From positions 62,001 to 126,000 of the forward strand of contig NW_027476261.1 in assembly GCF_051020955.1 (NCBI RefSeq): a stretch of DNA of 64,000 nucleotides. The letters run 5' to 3'. The notes below the pieces were generated by a model, which saw nothing but the letters and a program-made list of their open reading frames with translations, was not told the DNA's origin and ran no database searches. Origin of the DNA: Megalopta genalis. Taxonomy: Eukaryota; Arthropoda; Insecta; Hymenoptera; Halictidae. The position numbers and the translations under genes were made by a program. Positions 42,907 through 57,044 of the stretch are shown piece by piece. The stretch's first letter is position 1. Every line of letters begins with the position of its first letter.

Positions 42907-45900
42907 TTCAAATCCATGCGATACACATGATGTAGCTGCAAATCAATGCGACGTAGAAGGTTCAGCTTCAAATCCATGCAAAACAAACGATTTAGCATCA
43001 GATACTTGCGATATATGTGATATAGCATCAAATGCAGACGAATCAAACGAGTTTGCTGCAAAAACCATGCGAAACACATCATGTAGCTGCAAATCAATGC
43101 GACGTAGAAGGTTTAGCTTCAAATCCATGCAAAACAAACGATTTAGCATCAGATACTTGCGTATATAAGTGATATAGCTTCAAATACAGGCGTCACAAAC
43201 GAGTTTGCTTCAAATCCATGCGAAACAGATGATTTAGCTTCAAATCCAAGCGAAACACATGATTTAGCTTCAAATCAATGCGATGTAGAAGGTTTAGCTT
43301 CAAATCTGTGCGACAAAAATGATTTAGTTTCAAATCAATTCCTACTGGAAGGAATAGGTTCAAAACCATGCGAAACAAATCATTTAGCTTCAGATACTTG
43401 CGATATAAGTGATATAGCTTCAAATGCAGACGAATCAAACGAGTTAGCATCAAATCAATGCGATGTAGAAGGTTTAGCTTCAAATCTATGCGACACAAAT
43501 GATTTAGCTTCAAATCCTCTCGATATTAGTGATATAGCTTCAAATGCAGACGAATCAAACGAGTTAGCTTCAAATCCATGCGATACACATGATGTAGCTG
43601 CAAATCAATGCGACGTAGAACGTTTAGCTTCAAATCCATGCATAACAAACGATTTAGCATCAGATACTTGCGATATAAGTGATATAGCTTCAAATGCAGA
43701 CAAATCAAACGAGTTTGCTGCAAACACCATGCGAAACACATGATTTGGCTTCAAATCAATGCGCAGTAGAAGGCTTGAATTCAAATCCATGCGAAACACA
43801 TGATTTATATGCAAATCAATACGAACTAGGTGTCTTAGCTTCAAAACCAGGCGAAACAAATATTTTGCTTCAAATCAATGCGATGTAGAAGGTTTAGCTT
43901 CAAATCTGTGCGACACAAATGATTTAGCTTCAAATCAATGCGATGTAGAAGGCTTAGCTTCAAATCTGTGCGTATAAAATGATCTAGTTTCAAATCAATT
44001 CCTACTGGAAGGATTAGGTTCAAAACCATGCGAAACAAATCATTTAGCTTCAAATCCATGCGATACACACGATTTAGCTTCAAATCAATGCGAAACTCAC
44101 GTTTTAGCTTCAAAATCAATGCCAACTAGATGTCTTAGCTTCAAAACCATGCGAAACAAATGATTAAGCTTCAAATCAATGCGAAGTAGGAAGCTTATCT
44201 TCCAATCCATGCGAAACGAAAGATTTAGCTGTCAATACATGCGAATATAAGTGATATAGCTTCAAATACAGGCGACACAAACGAGTGTGCTTCAAATCCA
44301 AGCGAAACACTTGATTTAGCTTCAAATCAATGCGATGTAGAAGGTTTAGCTTCAAATCTGTGCGACAAAAATGATTTAGTTTCAAATCAATTCCTACTGG
44401 AAGGATTAGGTTCAAAACCATGCGAAACAAATCATTTAGCTTCAGATACTTGCGATATAAGTGATATAGCTTCAAATGCAGACGAATCAAACGAGTTAGC
44501 ATCAAATCAATGCGATGTAGAAGGTTTAGCTTCAAATCTATGCGACACAAATGATTTAGCTTCAAATACTCTCGATATTAGTGATATAGCTTCAAATGCA
44601 GACGAATGAAACGAGTTTGCTTCAAATCCATGCGAAACACATGATTTTGTTTCAAATCCAATCGACGTAGAAGGTCTAGATTCAAAACCATGCAAAACAA
44701 ACGATTTAGCATCAGATACTTGCGATATAAGTGATATAGCTTCAAATGCAGACGAATCAAACGAGTTTGCTTCAAAATCCATGCGATACACACGATTTAG
44801 CTTCAAATCAGTGCGAAACACATGAGTTATCTTCAAATCAATACGAAGTAGAAGGCTTAGCTTCAAATCCATGCAACACAAATTATTTAGCTTCACATAC
44901 TTGCGATATAAATGATTTAGCTGCAACTGGAAGCTAAACAAGCGAGTTAGCTTCAAATCCGTGCGAAACAAATGATTCAGTTTCAAATGCTTGCGAAATA
45001 AGTGATATAGCGTTAAAAGCAGGCGAAACAAATGAGTTAGCTTCAAATCCATGCGAAACACATGACTTAGCTTCAAAACAATACGAAGTAGAAGGCGTAG
45101 CTTCAAATCCATGCGAAATAAATGATTTACCTTCAAATACTTGCGAAATAAATGATTTAGCTTCAAATCAATGCGATGTGGTAGGTTCAGCTTGAAATCC
45201 TTGCGAAACAAATGATGTAGCTTCAAATAAATGCGACGTAGAATGCTTAGCTTCAAATCCATGCGAAACGAATGATTTAGTTTCAAATACTTGCGAATAT
45301 AAGTGATATAGCTTCAAATGCAGGCGAACCAAACGAGTTAGCTTCAAATCCATGTGAAACGAATAATTTAGCTTCAAATGCTTGCGAATATTTGTGATAT
45401 AGCTTCAAACGCAGGCGAACGAAACGTGTTAGCTTCAAATTCATGCGAAACACATGATTTAGCTTCAAATCAATGCGAAGTAGATGCTTATCTTCGAATC
45501 CATGCGAAACATATGACTTAGCCTCACATAAATGCGAGGTAGAAGGTTTAGCTTCAAATCCATGCGAAACAAGTGAGTTAGCATCCAATCAATGCGGAGT
45601 ACAAGGTTTAGCTTCAAATCCATAAGAAACAAATTATTTATCTTCAAATACATGCGATATAAATGATTTAGCTTCACCAGCATGCGAAACAAAGGAGTTA
45701 GCTTCAAATCCATGCGAAACACATGATTATATTCAAATCCATGCGAAGCACATGATTTAGCTTCAAATCCATGCGAAACTCATGATTGAGCTTCAAATCA
45801 ATGTGAAGAAGAAGGCTTAGCTTCAAATCCATGCGAAACGAATGGTTTAGCTTCAAATACCTGCGACTATAAGTGATATAGCTTCAAATGCAGGCGAAAC

Positions 45901-46697
45901 AAACGTTATAGCTTCAAATCCATGCGGAACACATGATTATCTTCAAATCCATGCGAAACACATGATTCAGTTTCAAATCAATGTGAAGTAGAAGGCATAG
46001 CATCAAATCCATGCGAAACAAATGGTTTAGCTTGAAATACTTGTGATATACATGATTTATATTCAACTGGAATCGAAACAATCGAGGTAGCTTCAAATCT
46101 ATGCGAAACACATGATTTAGCTCAAATCAATGCGGAATAGAAGGTTTAGCTTCAGATCCATGCGAAACATATGACTTAGCCTCAAATAAATGCGAGTTAG
46201 AAGGTTTAGCTTCAAATCCATGCGAAACAAGTGAGTTAGCTTCCAATCAATGCGGAGTACAAGGTTTAGCTTCAAGTCCATAAGAAACAAATTATTTAGC
46301 TTCAAATACATGCGATATAAATGATTTAGATTCACCAGCATGCGAAACAAAAGAGTTAGCTTCAAATGCATGCGAAACACATGATTATATTCAAATCCAT
46401 GCGAAGCACATGATTTAGCTTCAAATCCATGCGAAACACATGATTGAGCTTCAAATCAATGTGAAGTAGAAGGCTTAGCTTCAAATCCATGCGAAACGAA
46501 TGGTTTAGCTTCAAATACTTGTGATATACATGATTTAGCTTCAACTGCATGTGAAACTAATGTGATATCTTCATGTCCAAGCGAAACACATGATTTAACT
46601 TCAAATCAATGCGAAATAGAAGGCTTTGTGTCAAATCCATGCGTATCAAATGGTTTAGCTTCAAATACTTGTGATATACATGATTTAGCTTCAACTG
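42907..46697. repeat. Array block M, copy 2 (4217-bp tandem)
   Basis: Second copy of 38690-42480. After 46697 the sequence switches to the type found at 27648 onward (offset 19050). Confidence 0.9.
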
Positions 46698-49600
46698 TAT
46701 GCGAAACAATCGAGTTAGCTACAAATCCATGCGATACAAATGACTTAGCTTCAAATTCTTGTGATATAAATGATATATCTTCAACTCGAAGCGAAACAAG
46801 CGAGTTAGGTTCAAATCCATGCGACACACATGATTTAGCTTCAAATTAATGCGGAAATGATATAGCTTCAAATGCAAGCGGAACCAATGAGGTAGCTTCA
46901 TAACTATGCGAAACACAAGACTTAGCTTCAAATACTTGCGATATAAATGGTATAGCTTCAAATGCATGCAAAACAGACGAGTTACCTTCAACTTTATGCG
47001 AAATACATGAATTAGCTTCAGATCAATGCGAAGTAAAAGGCTTGGCTTCAAATACATGCGAATCAAATGGTTTAGCTTAAACTACTTGTGATATACATGA
47101 TTTAGCTTCAACTGTATGCGAAGCAAACAAGTTAGCTAAAAATCCAAGCGGAACAAATGATTTAAATTCAAATCAATGCGAAGTAGAAGTCTTATCTTCG
47201 AATCCATGCGAGTCAAATGGTTTAGCTTCAAAAACTTGTGACATACATGATTTATCTTCAACTGCATGCGAAACAAACGAGTAAGCTTCAAATCCATGCG
47301 AATCACATGATTTAGCTTCTTATGAATGCGAAGTAGAAGGATTAGGTTGAAATCCATGCCAAACAAATGGTTTAGCTTCAAATCCAAGCGAAACACATGA
47401 TTTAGCTTCAAATCAATGCGAAGTAGAAGTCTTATCTTCGAACTCATGCGAGTCAAATGGTTTTACCGTCAAATACTTGTGATATACATGATTCAGTTCC
47501 AACTGCATGCGAAACAAGCGAGTTAGCTTCAAATCCAAGGGAAACAAATGATTTAGCTTCAAAACAATGCTATGTAGAACGCTTAGCATCAAATCCATGC
47601 GATACAAATGATTTACCTTGAAATACTTACGACATAAATGAGTTAGCTCCAAATAAATGCGAAGGAAAAGGCTTAGATTCAAATACATGCGATTCAAATG
47701 GTGTAGCTTCAAATATTTGTGACATACATGACTTAGCTTCAACTGCATGCGAAACAGACGAGTTAGCTTCAAATCCAAGCGGAACACATGATTGAGCTTC
47801 AAATCAATGCGAAGTAGGAGTCTTATTTTCGAAACCATGCGAGTCAAATGGTTTAGCTTCAAAAACTTGTGATATACATGATTTATCTTCAACTGCATGC
47901 GAAACAAACAAGTTAGCTTCAAATCCAAGCGGAACACATGAATGGCTTCAAATCAATGCGAAGTAGAAGTCTTGTCTTCGAATCCATGCGAAACAAATGG
48001 TTTTGGATCAAATACTTGTGATATTCATGATTTAGATCCAACTGCATGCGCAAGAAACGAGTTAGCTTCAAATCAAAAGAAAACACATGATTTCACATCA
48101 AATCAATGCGAAGTAGAAGGCTTAGCTTCAAATCAATGCGAAACAAATGGTTTAGATTCAAATACTTGTGACATACATGATTTAGCTAGAACTGCATGCG
48201 AAACAAACGAGTAAGCTGAAATCCATGCGAAACACATGATTTAGCTTAAACTATTTGTGATATACATGATTTAGCTTCAACTGCATGCGAAACAAACGAG
48301 TTAGCTTCAAGTCCAAGCGGAACACATGATTTAGCTATAAATACTTGTGATATACATGATTTAACTACAACTGGATGTGGAACAAACGAGTTAGCTTCAA
48401 ATCCAAGCGAAGCAAATGATTTTGCTTCAAAACAATGCGATGTAGAAGGGTTAACTTCAAATCCATGCGTAACAAATGATTTACTTTGAAATACTTACGA
48501 CATAAATGATTTAGCTTCAAATAAATGCGAAGTATATGGCTTAGCTGCAAATACATGCGAATCAAATGGTTTAGCTTCAAATACTTGTGATATACATGAT
48601 TTAGCTCAACTGCATGCCAAACAAACGAGTTACCTTCAAATCCATGCGAAACACATGATTTAGCTTCATATTCGTGCGAAGCACATGGTTTATCTTCACA
48701 TTCCTGCGAAACAAATGGTTTAGCTTCAAATACCTGTGACATACATGATTTAGCTTCGACTGCATGCGACATGAACGAGTAAGCTTCAAATCCATGCAAA
48801 TTACATTATTTAGCTTCAAATGAATGCGAAGTAGAAGGATTAGCTTGAATTCCATGCGCAACAAATGGTTTAGCTTAAACTACTTATGATATACATGATT
48901 TAGCTTCAACTGCATGCGAAACAAACGAGTTAGCTTCAAATCCAAGCGGAACACATGATTTAGCTTCAAATCAATGCGAAGTAGAAGTCTTATCTTCGAA
49001 TCCATGCGAAACAATTGGTTTTGCTTCAAATACTTGTGATATACATGATTTAGCTTCAACTGCATGCGAAAGAAACGAGTTAGCCTCAAATCCATGCGAA
49101 AAACATGATTTAGCTTCAAATTCAAGCGAAACACATGGTTTAGCTTAATATTCAAGCGAAACAGATAGTATAGATTCAGAAACTTGTGATAAACGTGATT
49201 TAGCTTCAAATGCAGGCGAACAAACGAGTTAGCTTCAAATCCAAGCGGCATATATGATTTAGCTTCAAATCAATGCGAAGTAGAAGGTTTAGCTTCAAAT
49301 CAATGCGAAACAAATGGATTAGATTCAAATACTTGTGACATACATGATTTAGCTAGAACTGCATGCGAAACAAACGAGTAAGCTGAAATCCATGCGAAAC
49401 ACATGATTTAGCTTAAACTATTTGTGATATACATGATTTAGCTTCAACTGCATGCGAAACAAACGAGTTAGCTTCAAGTCCAAGCGGAACACATGATTTA
49501 GCTTCAAATCAATGCGAAGTAGAAGTCTTATCTTCGAAACCATGCGATTCAAATTGTTTAGCTTCAAATACTTGTGATATACATGATTCAGGTTCAACCA

Positions 49601-51699
49601 CATGCGAAACAAACGAGCTAGCTTCAAATCCCAGCGAAACACATGATTTAGCTTCAAACAAATGCGAAGTAGAAGGCTTATATTCAAATCCATGCGAAAC
49701 AAATGGTTTAGTTTCAAATACTTGTGATATACATGATTTAACTTCAACTGGATGTGTAACAAAAGAGTTAGCTTCAAATCCATGCGAAACACATGATTTA
49801 GCTGCAAATTCATGCGAAACACATGGTTTAGCTTCATATTCTTGCGAAACAGATGGTTTAGATTCATATCCTTGTGATAAACATGATTTAGCTCCAACTG
49901 CATGCGAAACAAACGACTTAGCTTGAAATCCATGTGAAACACTTGATTTAGTTTCCAATTCATGCGATACACATGATTTAGCTTCAAATCAATGCGAAGT
50001 GGAAGGCTTATATTCAACTCCATGCGAAACAATTGGTTTAGCTTTAAATACTTGTGATATACATGATTTAACTACAACTGGATGTGGAACAATCGAGTTA
50101 GCTTCAAATCCAAGCGAAGCAAATGATTTTGCTTCAAAACAATGCGATGTAGAAGGGTTAACTTCAAATCCATGCGTAACAAATGATTTACTTTGAAATA
50201 CTTACGACATAAATGATTTAGCTTCAAATAAATGCGAAGTATATGGCTTAGCTGCAAATACATGCGAATCAAATGGTTTAGCTTCAAATACTTGTGATAT
50301 ACATGATTTAGCTCAACTGCATGCCAAACAAACGAGTTAGCTTCAAATCCATGCGAAACACATGATTTAGCTTCATATTCGTGCGAAGCACATGGTTTAT
50401 CTTCACATTCTTGCGAAACAAATGGTTTAGCTTCAAATACCTGTGACATACATGATTTAGCTTCGACTGCATGCGACATGAACGAGTAAGCTTCAAATCC
50501 ATGCAAATTACATTATTTAGCTTCAAATGAATGCGAAGTAGAAGGATTAGCTTGAATTCCATGGGCAACAAATGGTTTAGCTTAAACTACTTATGATATA
50601 CATGATTTAGCTTCAACTGCATGCGAAACAAACGAGTTAGCTTCAAATCCAAGCGGAACACATGCTTTAGCTTCAAATCAATGCGAAGTAGAAGTCTTAT
50701 CTTCGAATCCATGCGAATCAATTGGTTTTGCTTCAAATACTTGTGATATACATGATTTAGCTTCAACTGCATGCGAAAGGAACGAGTTAGCCTCAAATCC
50801 ATGCGAAAAACATGATTTAGCTTCAAATTCAAGCGAAACACATGGTTTAGCTTAATATTCAAGCGAAACAGATAGTATAGATTCAGAAACTTGTGATAAA
50901 CGTGATTCAGCTTCAAATGCAGGCGAAACAAACGAGTTAGCTTCAAATCCATCCGAATCAAATGGTTTAGCTTCAAATATATGTGATATACATGATTTAT
51001 CTTCAAATGCAGGCAAAACATACGAGTTAGCCAAAATCCATGCGAAACACATGATTTAGCATAAAATCAACGCGAAGTAGAAGACTTAGCATCAAATCCA
51101 TGCGACAAAGATGAATTAGTTTCAAATGCTTGCGATATAAATGATGTAGCTTTAAATGCAGGCGAAACAAACGAGTTATCTTCAAATCCATACCAAACAC
51201 ATGATTTAACTTCAAATTCATACGAATCATATCATTTAGCTTCATAGATCCATATGCGTGCGAAACAGACGCTTTAGATTCAGATACTTGTGATATACAT
51301 GATTCAGATTCAACTGCATGTGAAACAAACGAGTTAGCTTTATATCCATGCGAATCTCATGATTTAGCTTCAAAGCAATGCGTACTAGATGTCTTAGCTT
51401 CAAAACCATGCGAAACAAATGATTTAGCTTCAAATCAATGCTAAGTAGAAGGCTTATCTTCAAATCCATTCGGAACAAATGGTTTAGCTACACATACTTG
51501 TGATACGCATTATTTAGCTTCAGCTTCATGCGAAACAAACGACGTAGCTTCAAATACAAGCGAAACAGATGATTTAGCTTCAAATTAATGCGAAGTAGAA
51601 GGCTTAGCTTCAAATCCAAGCGAAACAAATGATTTAGCTTCAAACACTTCGGATACAAGTGATATAGCTTCAAATGCAGTGGAATCAAACGAGTTAGCT
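46698..51699. repeat. Mosaic array segment with 1707-bp tandem
   Basis: 48337-49243 matches 50044-50951 at offset 1707; one base is missing near 49220. 48.14-48.33 kb matches about 49.30-49.50 kb. Left parts are shared with 27.6-28.0 kb. Monomers remain in the five-type order with more single-base variants than in the 300-bp regions. Confidence 0.75.
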
Positions 51700-54665
51700 T
51701 CAAAATCCATGCGATACACATGATTTAGCTTCAAATCAATGCGAAACACATGATTTAGCTTCAAATCAATGCGAAGTAAAAAGACTAGCTTCAAATCCAT
51801 GCGAAGACTTCAAAAACTTGTGATATACATGATATAGCTTCAAATGCAGGCGAATCAAACGAGTTAGCTTCAAAACCATGCGAAACACATGATTAAGCTT
51901 CAAATTCATGCGAAACACATGGATTAGTTTTATATTCTTGGAAACAAATGGTTTAGCTTCAGATACTTGTGATAAACATGATTTAGCATCAACTGCATGC
52001 GAAACAATCGAGTTAGTTTCAAATCCATGCGAAACACATGATTTAGCTTTAAATCAATGCGACGTAGAAGGCTTAGCTTCAAATCCATGCGACACAAATG
52101 ACTTAGCATCAGATACATACGATATAAGTGAAATAGCTTCAAATGAATGCGCAACAAACGAGTTACCTTCAAATCCATGCGAAACACATAATTTAGCTTC
52201 AAATCAATGCGATGTAGAAAGTTTAGCTTCAAATCCATGCGAAACAAAAGATTTAGCATCAGATACTTGCGATTTAATTGATATAGCTTCAAATGCAGAC
52301 GAAACAAACGAGTTAGCTTCAAATCCATGCGAAACACATGATTTAGCTGCAAATCATTGCAATGTAGAAGGTTTAGGTCCAAATCAATGGGAAACAAATG
52401 ATTTAGCTTCAGATGCTTGCGATATAAGTGGTATAGCATCAAATACAGGAGGAACGAATGCGATAGCTTCAAATCCATGCGAAACACATGATTTAGCTTC
52501 AAATCAATGAGAAGTAGAAGGCTCTGCTTCAAATACATGAGAAATAATTGATTTAGCTTCAGATATTTGCGATATAAGTGATATAGCTTCAAATGCAGAG
52601 GAAGCAAACGAGTTAACTTCAACTCTATGCGAAACAAATGATTTAGCTTCAAATCACTCCGAAGTAGAAGGGTTAGCTTCAAATCCATGCGAAACAAATG
52701 ATTTAGCTTCAACTACTTGTGATATAAGTCATATAGATTCAACTGCAGCCGAAACAAACTAGCTAGCTTCAAATCCATGAGACACAAATGATTTAGCTTC
52801 AAATACTTGTGATATACATGATTTAGCTTCAACTGCATGCGATACAAACGAGTTAGCTTCAAATACATGCGAAACACATTATTTAGCTACAAACCAATGC
52901 GATGTAGAAGGTTTAGCTTCAAATCCATGCGAAGCGATTGATTTAGCATCAAATCAATGCGAAGTAGAAGGCTTATCTTCAAATCAATTCGAAACAAATG
53001 GTTTAGATTCAGATACATGTGATAAACATGATTTAGCTTCAGCTACATGCGAAACAAACGAGTTAGCTTCAAATCCATGCGATACACATGATTTAGCTTC
53101 AAATCAATCCGGAACACATGATTAAGCTTCAAATCAATGCGACGTAGAAGGCTTAGCTTCAAATCCATGCGGAACAAATGATTTAGCTTCAACTACTTGT
53201 GATACAAGACATATAGATTCAACTGCAGGCGAAACAAACGGGCTAGCTTCAAATCCATGCGAAATAAATGATTTAGTTTCAACTACTTGTGATATACATG
53301 ATTTAGCTTCAACTGCATGCGAAACAAACGAGTTAGCTTCAAATACATGCGAAACACATGATTTAGCTTCAAATCCATGCGAAACGAATGATTTAGCTTC
53401 AAATACTTGCGGTGTAAATGAAATAGCTGCAAATGCAGACGAATCAAACGAGTTAGCTTCAAAATCCATGCGATACACATGATTTAGCTTCAAATCAATG
53501 CGAATCTCATGATTTAGCTTCAAAGCAATGCGTACTAGATGTCTTAGCTTCAAAACCATGCGAAACAAATGATTTAGCTTCAAATCAATGCGAAGTAGGA
53601 GGCTTATCTTCAAATCCATGCGAAACGAAAGATTTAGCTTTAAATACTTGCGAATATAAGTGATACAGCTTCAAATGCAGGCGAAACAAACATATTAGCT
53701 TCATATCCAAGGGAAACACATGACTAAGCTTCATATGAATGCGAAGTAGGCGGCTTAGCATCAAATACATGCGAAACACATGATTTAGCTTCAAATTCAT
53801 GAGATGCACTTGGCTTAGCTTCATATTCCTGCGAAACAAATAGTTTAGATTCAGATACTTGTGATAAACATGATTTAGCTTAAAACTGCATGCGAAACAA
53901 ACGAGTTAGCTTCAAATCCATGCGGAACACATGATCTACATGCAAATCAATGCGATGTAGAAGGCTTAGCTTCAAATCCAAGCCAAACAAATGATTTAAT
54001 TTCAAGTCAATTCCTGGTGGAAGGATTAGCTTCAAATCCATGCAAAACGATTGATTTAGCTTCAAATGCTGGCAAAACAAACGAGATAGCTTCAAATCCA
54101 TGAGAAACACATGATTTAGCTTATAATCAATGCGAAGTAGATGGCTTAGCTTCAAATCCATGCGATACACATGATTTAGCTTCAAATCAGTGCGAAGTAG
54201 AAAGCTTAGCTCCAAATCCATGCGAATCAAATGGTTCAGCTTAAAATCCATGGAAAACACATGATTTAGCTTCCAATCAATGCAAACTAGATGGCTTAGC
54301 TTCAATTCCATGCAACACACGTGATTAAGCTTCAAATGCATGCGAAACACATGAGTTAGGTTCAAATTAGTGGGGAACACGTGGTGTAGCATCAAATACA
54401 TGCGAAACAAATTGTTTAGATTCAGATACTTACGATATAGATAATTCAGCTTCAACTGAATGCGAAACAAACGAGTTAGCGTCAAATCCAAGCGAAACAT
54501 ACGATTCAGCTTCAAATCAATATGAAGGAGAAGGCTTAGCTTCAAATCCAAGCGAAACAAATGGTTTAGCTTCAAATACTTGTAATATAAATGATTTAGC
54601 TTCAACTGGATTAGAAACAAACGAGGTAGCTTCAACTCCAAGCGAAACACATGAAATAGGTTCAA
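51700..54665. repeat. Array block O, copy 1 (uninterrupted copy with empty target site)
   Basis: Matches 56013-57044 at offset 4313 and 62062-64000 at offset 9335. The empty target AGTCA at 52727-52731 corresponds exactly to the retrotransposon insertion point in copy 2. A few substitutions distinguish the copies (for example near 52265, 52592 and 52652). Confidence 0.92.
53548..54110. repeat. Array sub-block repeated three times
   Basis: Matches 55171-55733 at offset 1623 and 62883-63445 at offset 9335. It contains two phase-changing variants, TTGCGAATATAAGTG and TTAGCTTAAAACTGC, in all three places. Confidence 0.8.
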
Positions 54666-56012
54666 ATCAATGCGAAAAAGTAGGCTTAGCTGCAAATTCA
54701 TGAGAAACAAATGATTTAGCCTCAGATACGTGCGATATAAGTGAAATAGATTCAAATGCAGGCAAAACAAATGAGTTAGCTTCAAAACCAAGCGAATCAC
54801 ATGATTTAGCTTCAAATCAAAGCGAAGTAGAAGGCTTAGCTTCAAATCCATGCGAAACAAGTGATTTAGTTTCAGATACTTGCGACATAAGTTGATATAG
54901 CTTCAAATGCAGGAGAAACAAACGAGTTAGCTTCAAATCCATGCGATAGACAAGCTTTAGCTTCAAATCAATGCGATGTAGAAGCTTTAGCTTCAAACCA
55001 ATGCGATGTAGAAGGTTTAGCTTCAAACCCATGCCACACAAATGATTTAGCTTCAAATACTTGCGATATAAATGGCATAGCTTCAAATCCATGCGACACA
55101 AATGATTTAGCTTCAAATACTTGCGATATATATGATATAGCTTCAAATGCAGGCGAAACAAACGAGATAGCTTCAAAACCATGCGAAACACATGATTTAG
55201 CTACAAATCAATGCGAAGTAGAAGGCTTATCTTCAAATCCATGCGAAACGAAAGATTTAGCTTTAAATACTTGCGAATATAAGTGATACAGCTTCAAATG
55301 CAGGCGAAACAAACATATTAGCTTCATATCCAAGGGAAACACATGACTAAGCTTCGTATGAATGCGAAGTAGGCGGCTTAGCATCAAATACATGCGAAAC
55401 ACATGATTTAGCTTCAAATTCATGAGATGCACTTGGCTTAGCTTCATATTCTTGCGAAACAAATAGTTTAGATTCAGATACTTGTGATAAACATGATTTA
55501 GCTTAAAACTGCATGCGAAACAAACGAGTTAGCTTCAAATCCATGCGGAACACATGATCTACATGCAAATCAATGCGATGTAGAAGGCTTAGCTTCAAAT
55601 CCAAGCGAAACAAATGATTTAATTTCAAGTCAATTCCTGGTGGAAGGATTAGCTTCAAATCCATGCGAAACGATTGATTTAGCTTCAACTGCTGGCAAAA
55701 CAAACGAGATAGCTTCAAATCCATGCGGAACACATGATCTACATGCAAACCAATGCGATGTAGAAGGCTTAGCTTCAAATCCATGCAAAACAAAAGATTT
55801 TGCACAGGAACTTGCGATATAAGTGATGTAGCTTCAAATGCAGTGGAAGCAAACGAGTTAACTTCAACTCTATGCGAAACAAATGATTTAGCTTCAAATC
55901 ACTGCGAAGTAGAAGGCTTAGCTTCAAATCCATGCGATACAAATGATTTTGCTTCAAACACTTAGGATATAAGTGATATAGATTCAACTGCAGGCGAAAC
56001 AAACGAGTTAGC
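54666..56012. repeat. Array segment between block O copies
   Basis: Same monomer types. 55171-55733 copies 53548-54110. About 55540-55620 recurs at about 55720-55800, carrying CACATGATCTACATGC. No gene is seen. Confidence 0.75.
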
Positions 56013-57044
56013 TTCAAATCCATGCGATACACATGATTTAGCTTCAAATCAATGCGAAACATATGATTTAGCTTCAAATCAATGCGAAGTAAAAGGACTA
56101 GCTTCAAATCCATGCGAAGACTTCAAAAACTTGTGATATACATGATATAGCTTCAAATGCAGGCGAATCAAACGAGTTAGCTTCAAAACCATGCGAAACA
56201 CATGATTAAGCTTCAAATTCATGCGAAACACATGGATTAGTTTCATATTCTTGGAAACAAATGGTTTAGCTTCAGATACTTGTGATAAACATGATTTAGC
56301 ATCAACTGCATGCGAAACAATCGAGTTAGTTTCAAATCCATGCGAAACACATGATTTAGCTTTAAATCAATGCGACGTAGAAGGCTTAGCTTCAAATCCA
56401 TGCGACACAAATGACTTAGCATCAGATACATACGATATAAGTGAAATAGCTTCAAATGAATGCGCAACAAACGAGTTACCTTCAAATCCATGCGAAACAC
56501 ATAATTTAGCTTCAAATCAATGCGATGTAGAAAGTTTAGCTTCAAATCCATGCGAAACAAATGATTTAGCATCAGATACTTGCGATTTAATTGATATAGC
56601 TTCAAATGCAGACGAAACAAACGAGTTAGCTTCAAATCCATGCGAAACACATGATTTAGCTGCAAATCATTGCAATGTAGAAGGTTTAGGTCCAAATCAA
56701 TGGGAAACAAATGATTTAGCTTCAGATGCTTGCGATATAAGTGGTATAGCATCAAATACAGGAGGAACGAATGCGATAGCTTCAAATCCATGCGAAACAC
56801 ATGATTTAGCTTCAAATCAATGAGAAGTAGAAGGCTCTGCTTCAAATACATGAGAAATAATTGATTTAGCTTCAGATATTTGCGATATAAGTGATATAGC
56901 TTCAAATGCAGGGGAAGCAAACGAGTTAACTTCAACTCTATGCGAAACAAATGATTTAGCTTCAAATCACTGCGAAGTAGAAGGGTTAGCTTCAAATCCA
57001 TGCGAAACAAATGATTTAGCTTCAACTACTTGTGATATAAGTCA
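56013..57044. repeat. Array block O, copy 2, left of the insertion
   Basis: Matches 51700-52731. The copy is cut at 57044 by the retrotransposon and resumes at 62062. It includes the left target-site duplication. Confidence 0.9.
57040..57044 (+). repeat. Target-site duplication, left
   Basis: AGTCA directly before the 5' LTR. The same five bases follow the 3' LTR and occur once at the empty site 52727-52731. Five bases is usual for BEL/Pao insertions. Confidence 0.95.

Larger units (their letters stand above)
1..57039. repeat. Satellite array, 30-bp monomer, pentameric 150-bp unit (left part)
   Basis: The sequence is a continuous head-to-tail array of 30-bp monomers. Each has a conserved half around TTAGCTTCAAAT and a variable half. 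Five variable halves recur in fixed order: CAATGCGAAGTAGAA, CCATGCGAAACAAAT, ACTTGTGATATACAT (or ACTTGCGATATAAGT), an A-type half GCATGCGAAACAAAC preceded by TCAACT (or GCAGGCGAAACAAAC), and CCAAGCGAAACACAT. Five monomers make a 150-bp higher-order unit. Most monomers carry one CpG in the GCGA motif on an AT-rich background. Monomer phase is constant over kilobases and changes only at a few small indels. I see no other mobile element, RNA gene or unique sequence. A chromosomal role (centromeric, subtelomeric or other heterochromatin) cannot be decided from this window. Confidence 0.95.

Noticed and set aside
32640..46697. Assembly artefact as the explanation of the long duplications
   Set aside because: It cannot be excluded without reads, but the copies differ by scattered substitutions and whole-monomer gaps (for example 60 bp at 33823-33882), which suggests real duplication.
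51908..52510. 200-codon plus-strand frame with regular Cys residues, possible repeat protein
   Set aside because: The Cys spacing is just the 30-bp period. The opposite strand is open over the same DNA for 260 codons, and the duplicate at 56221-56823 behaves the same. No start context or non-repeat domain is present.
1..57039. CENP-B box in the monomer
   Set aside because: TTCGCATG-type strings on the minus strand share the TTCG start but lack the required downstream A and CGGG positions.
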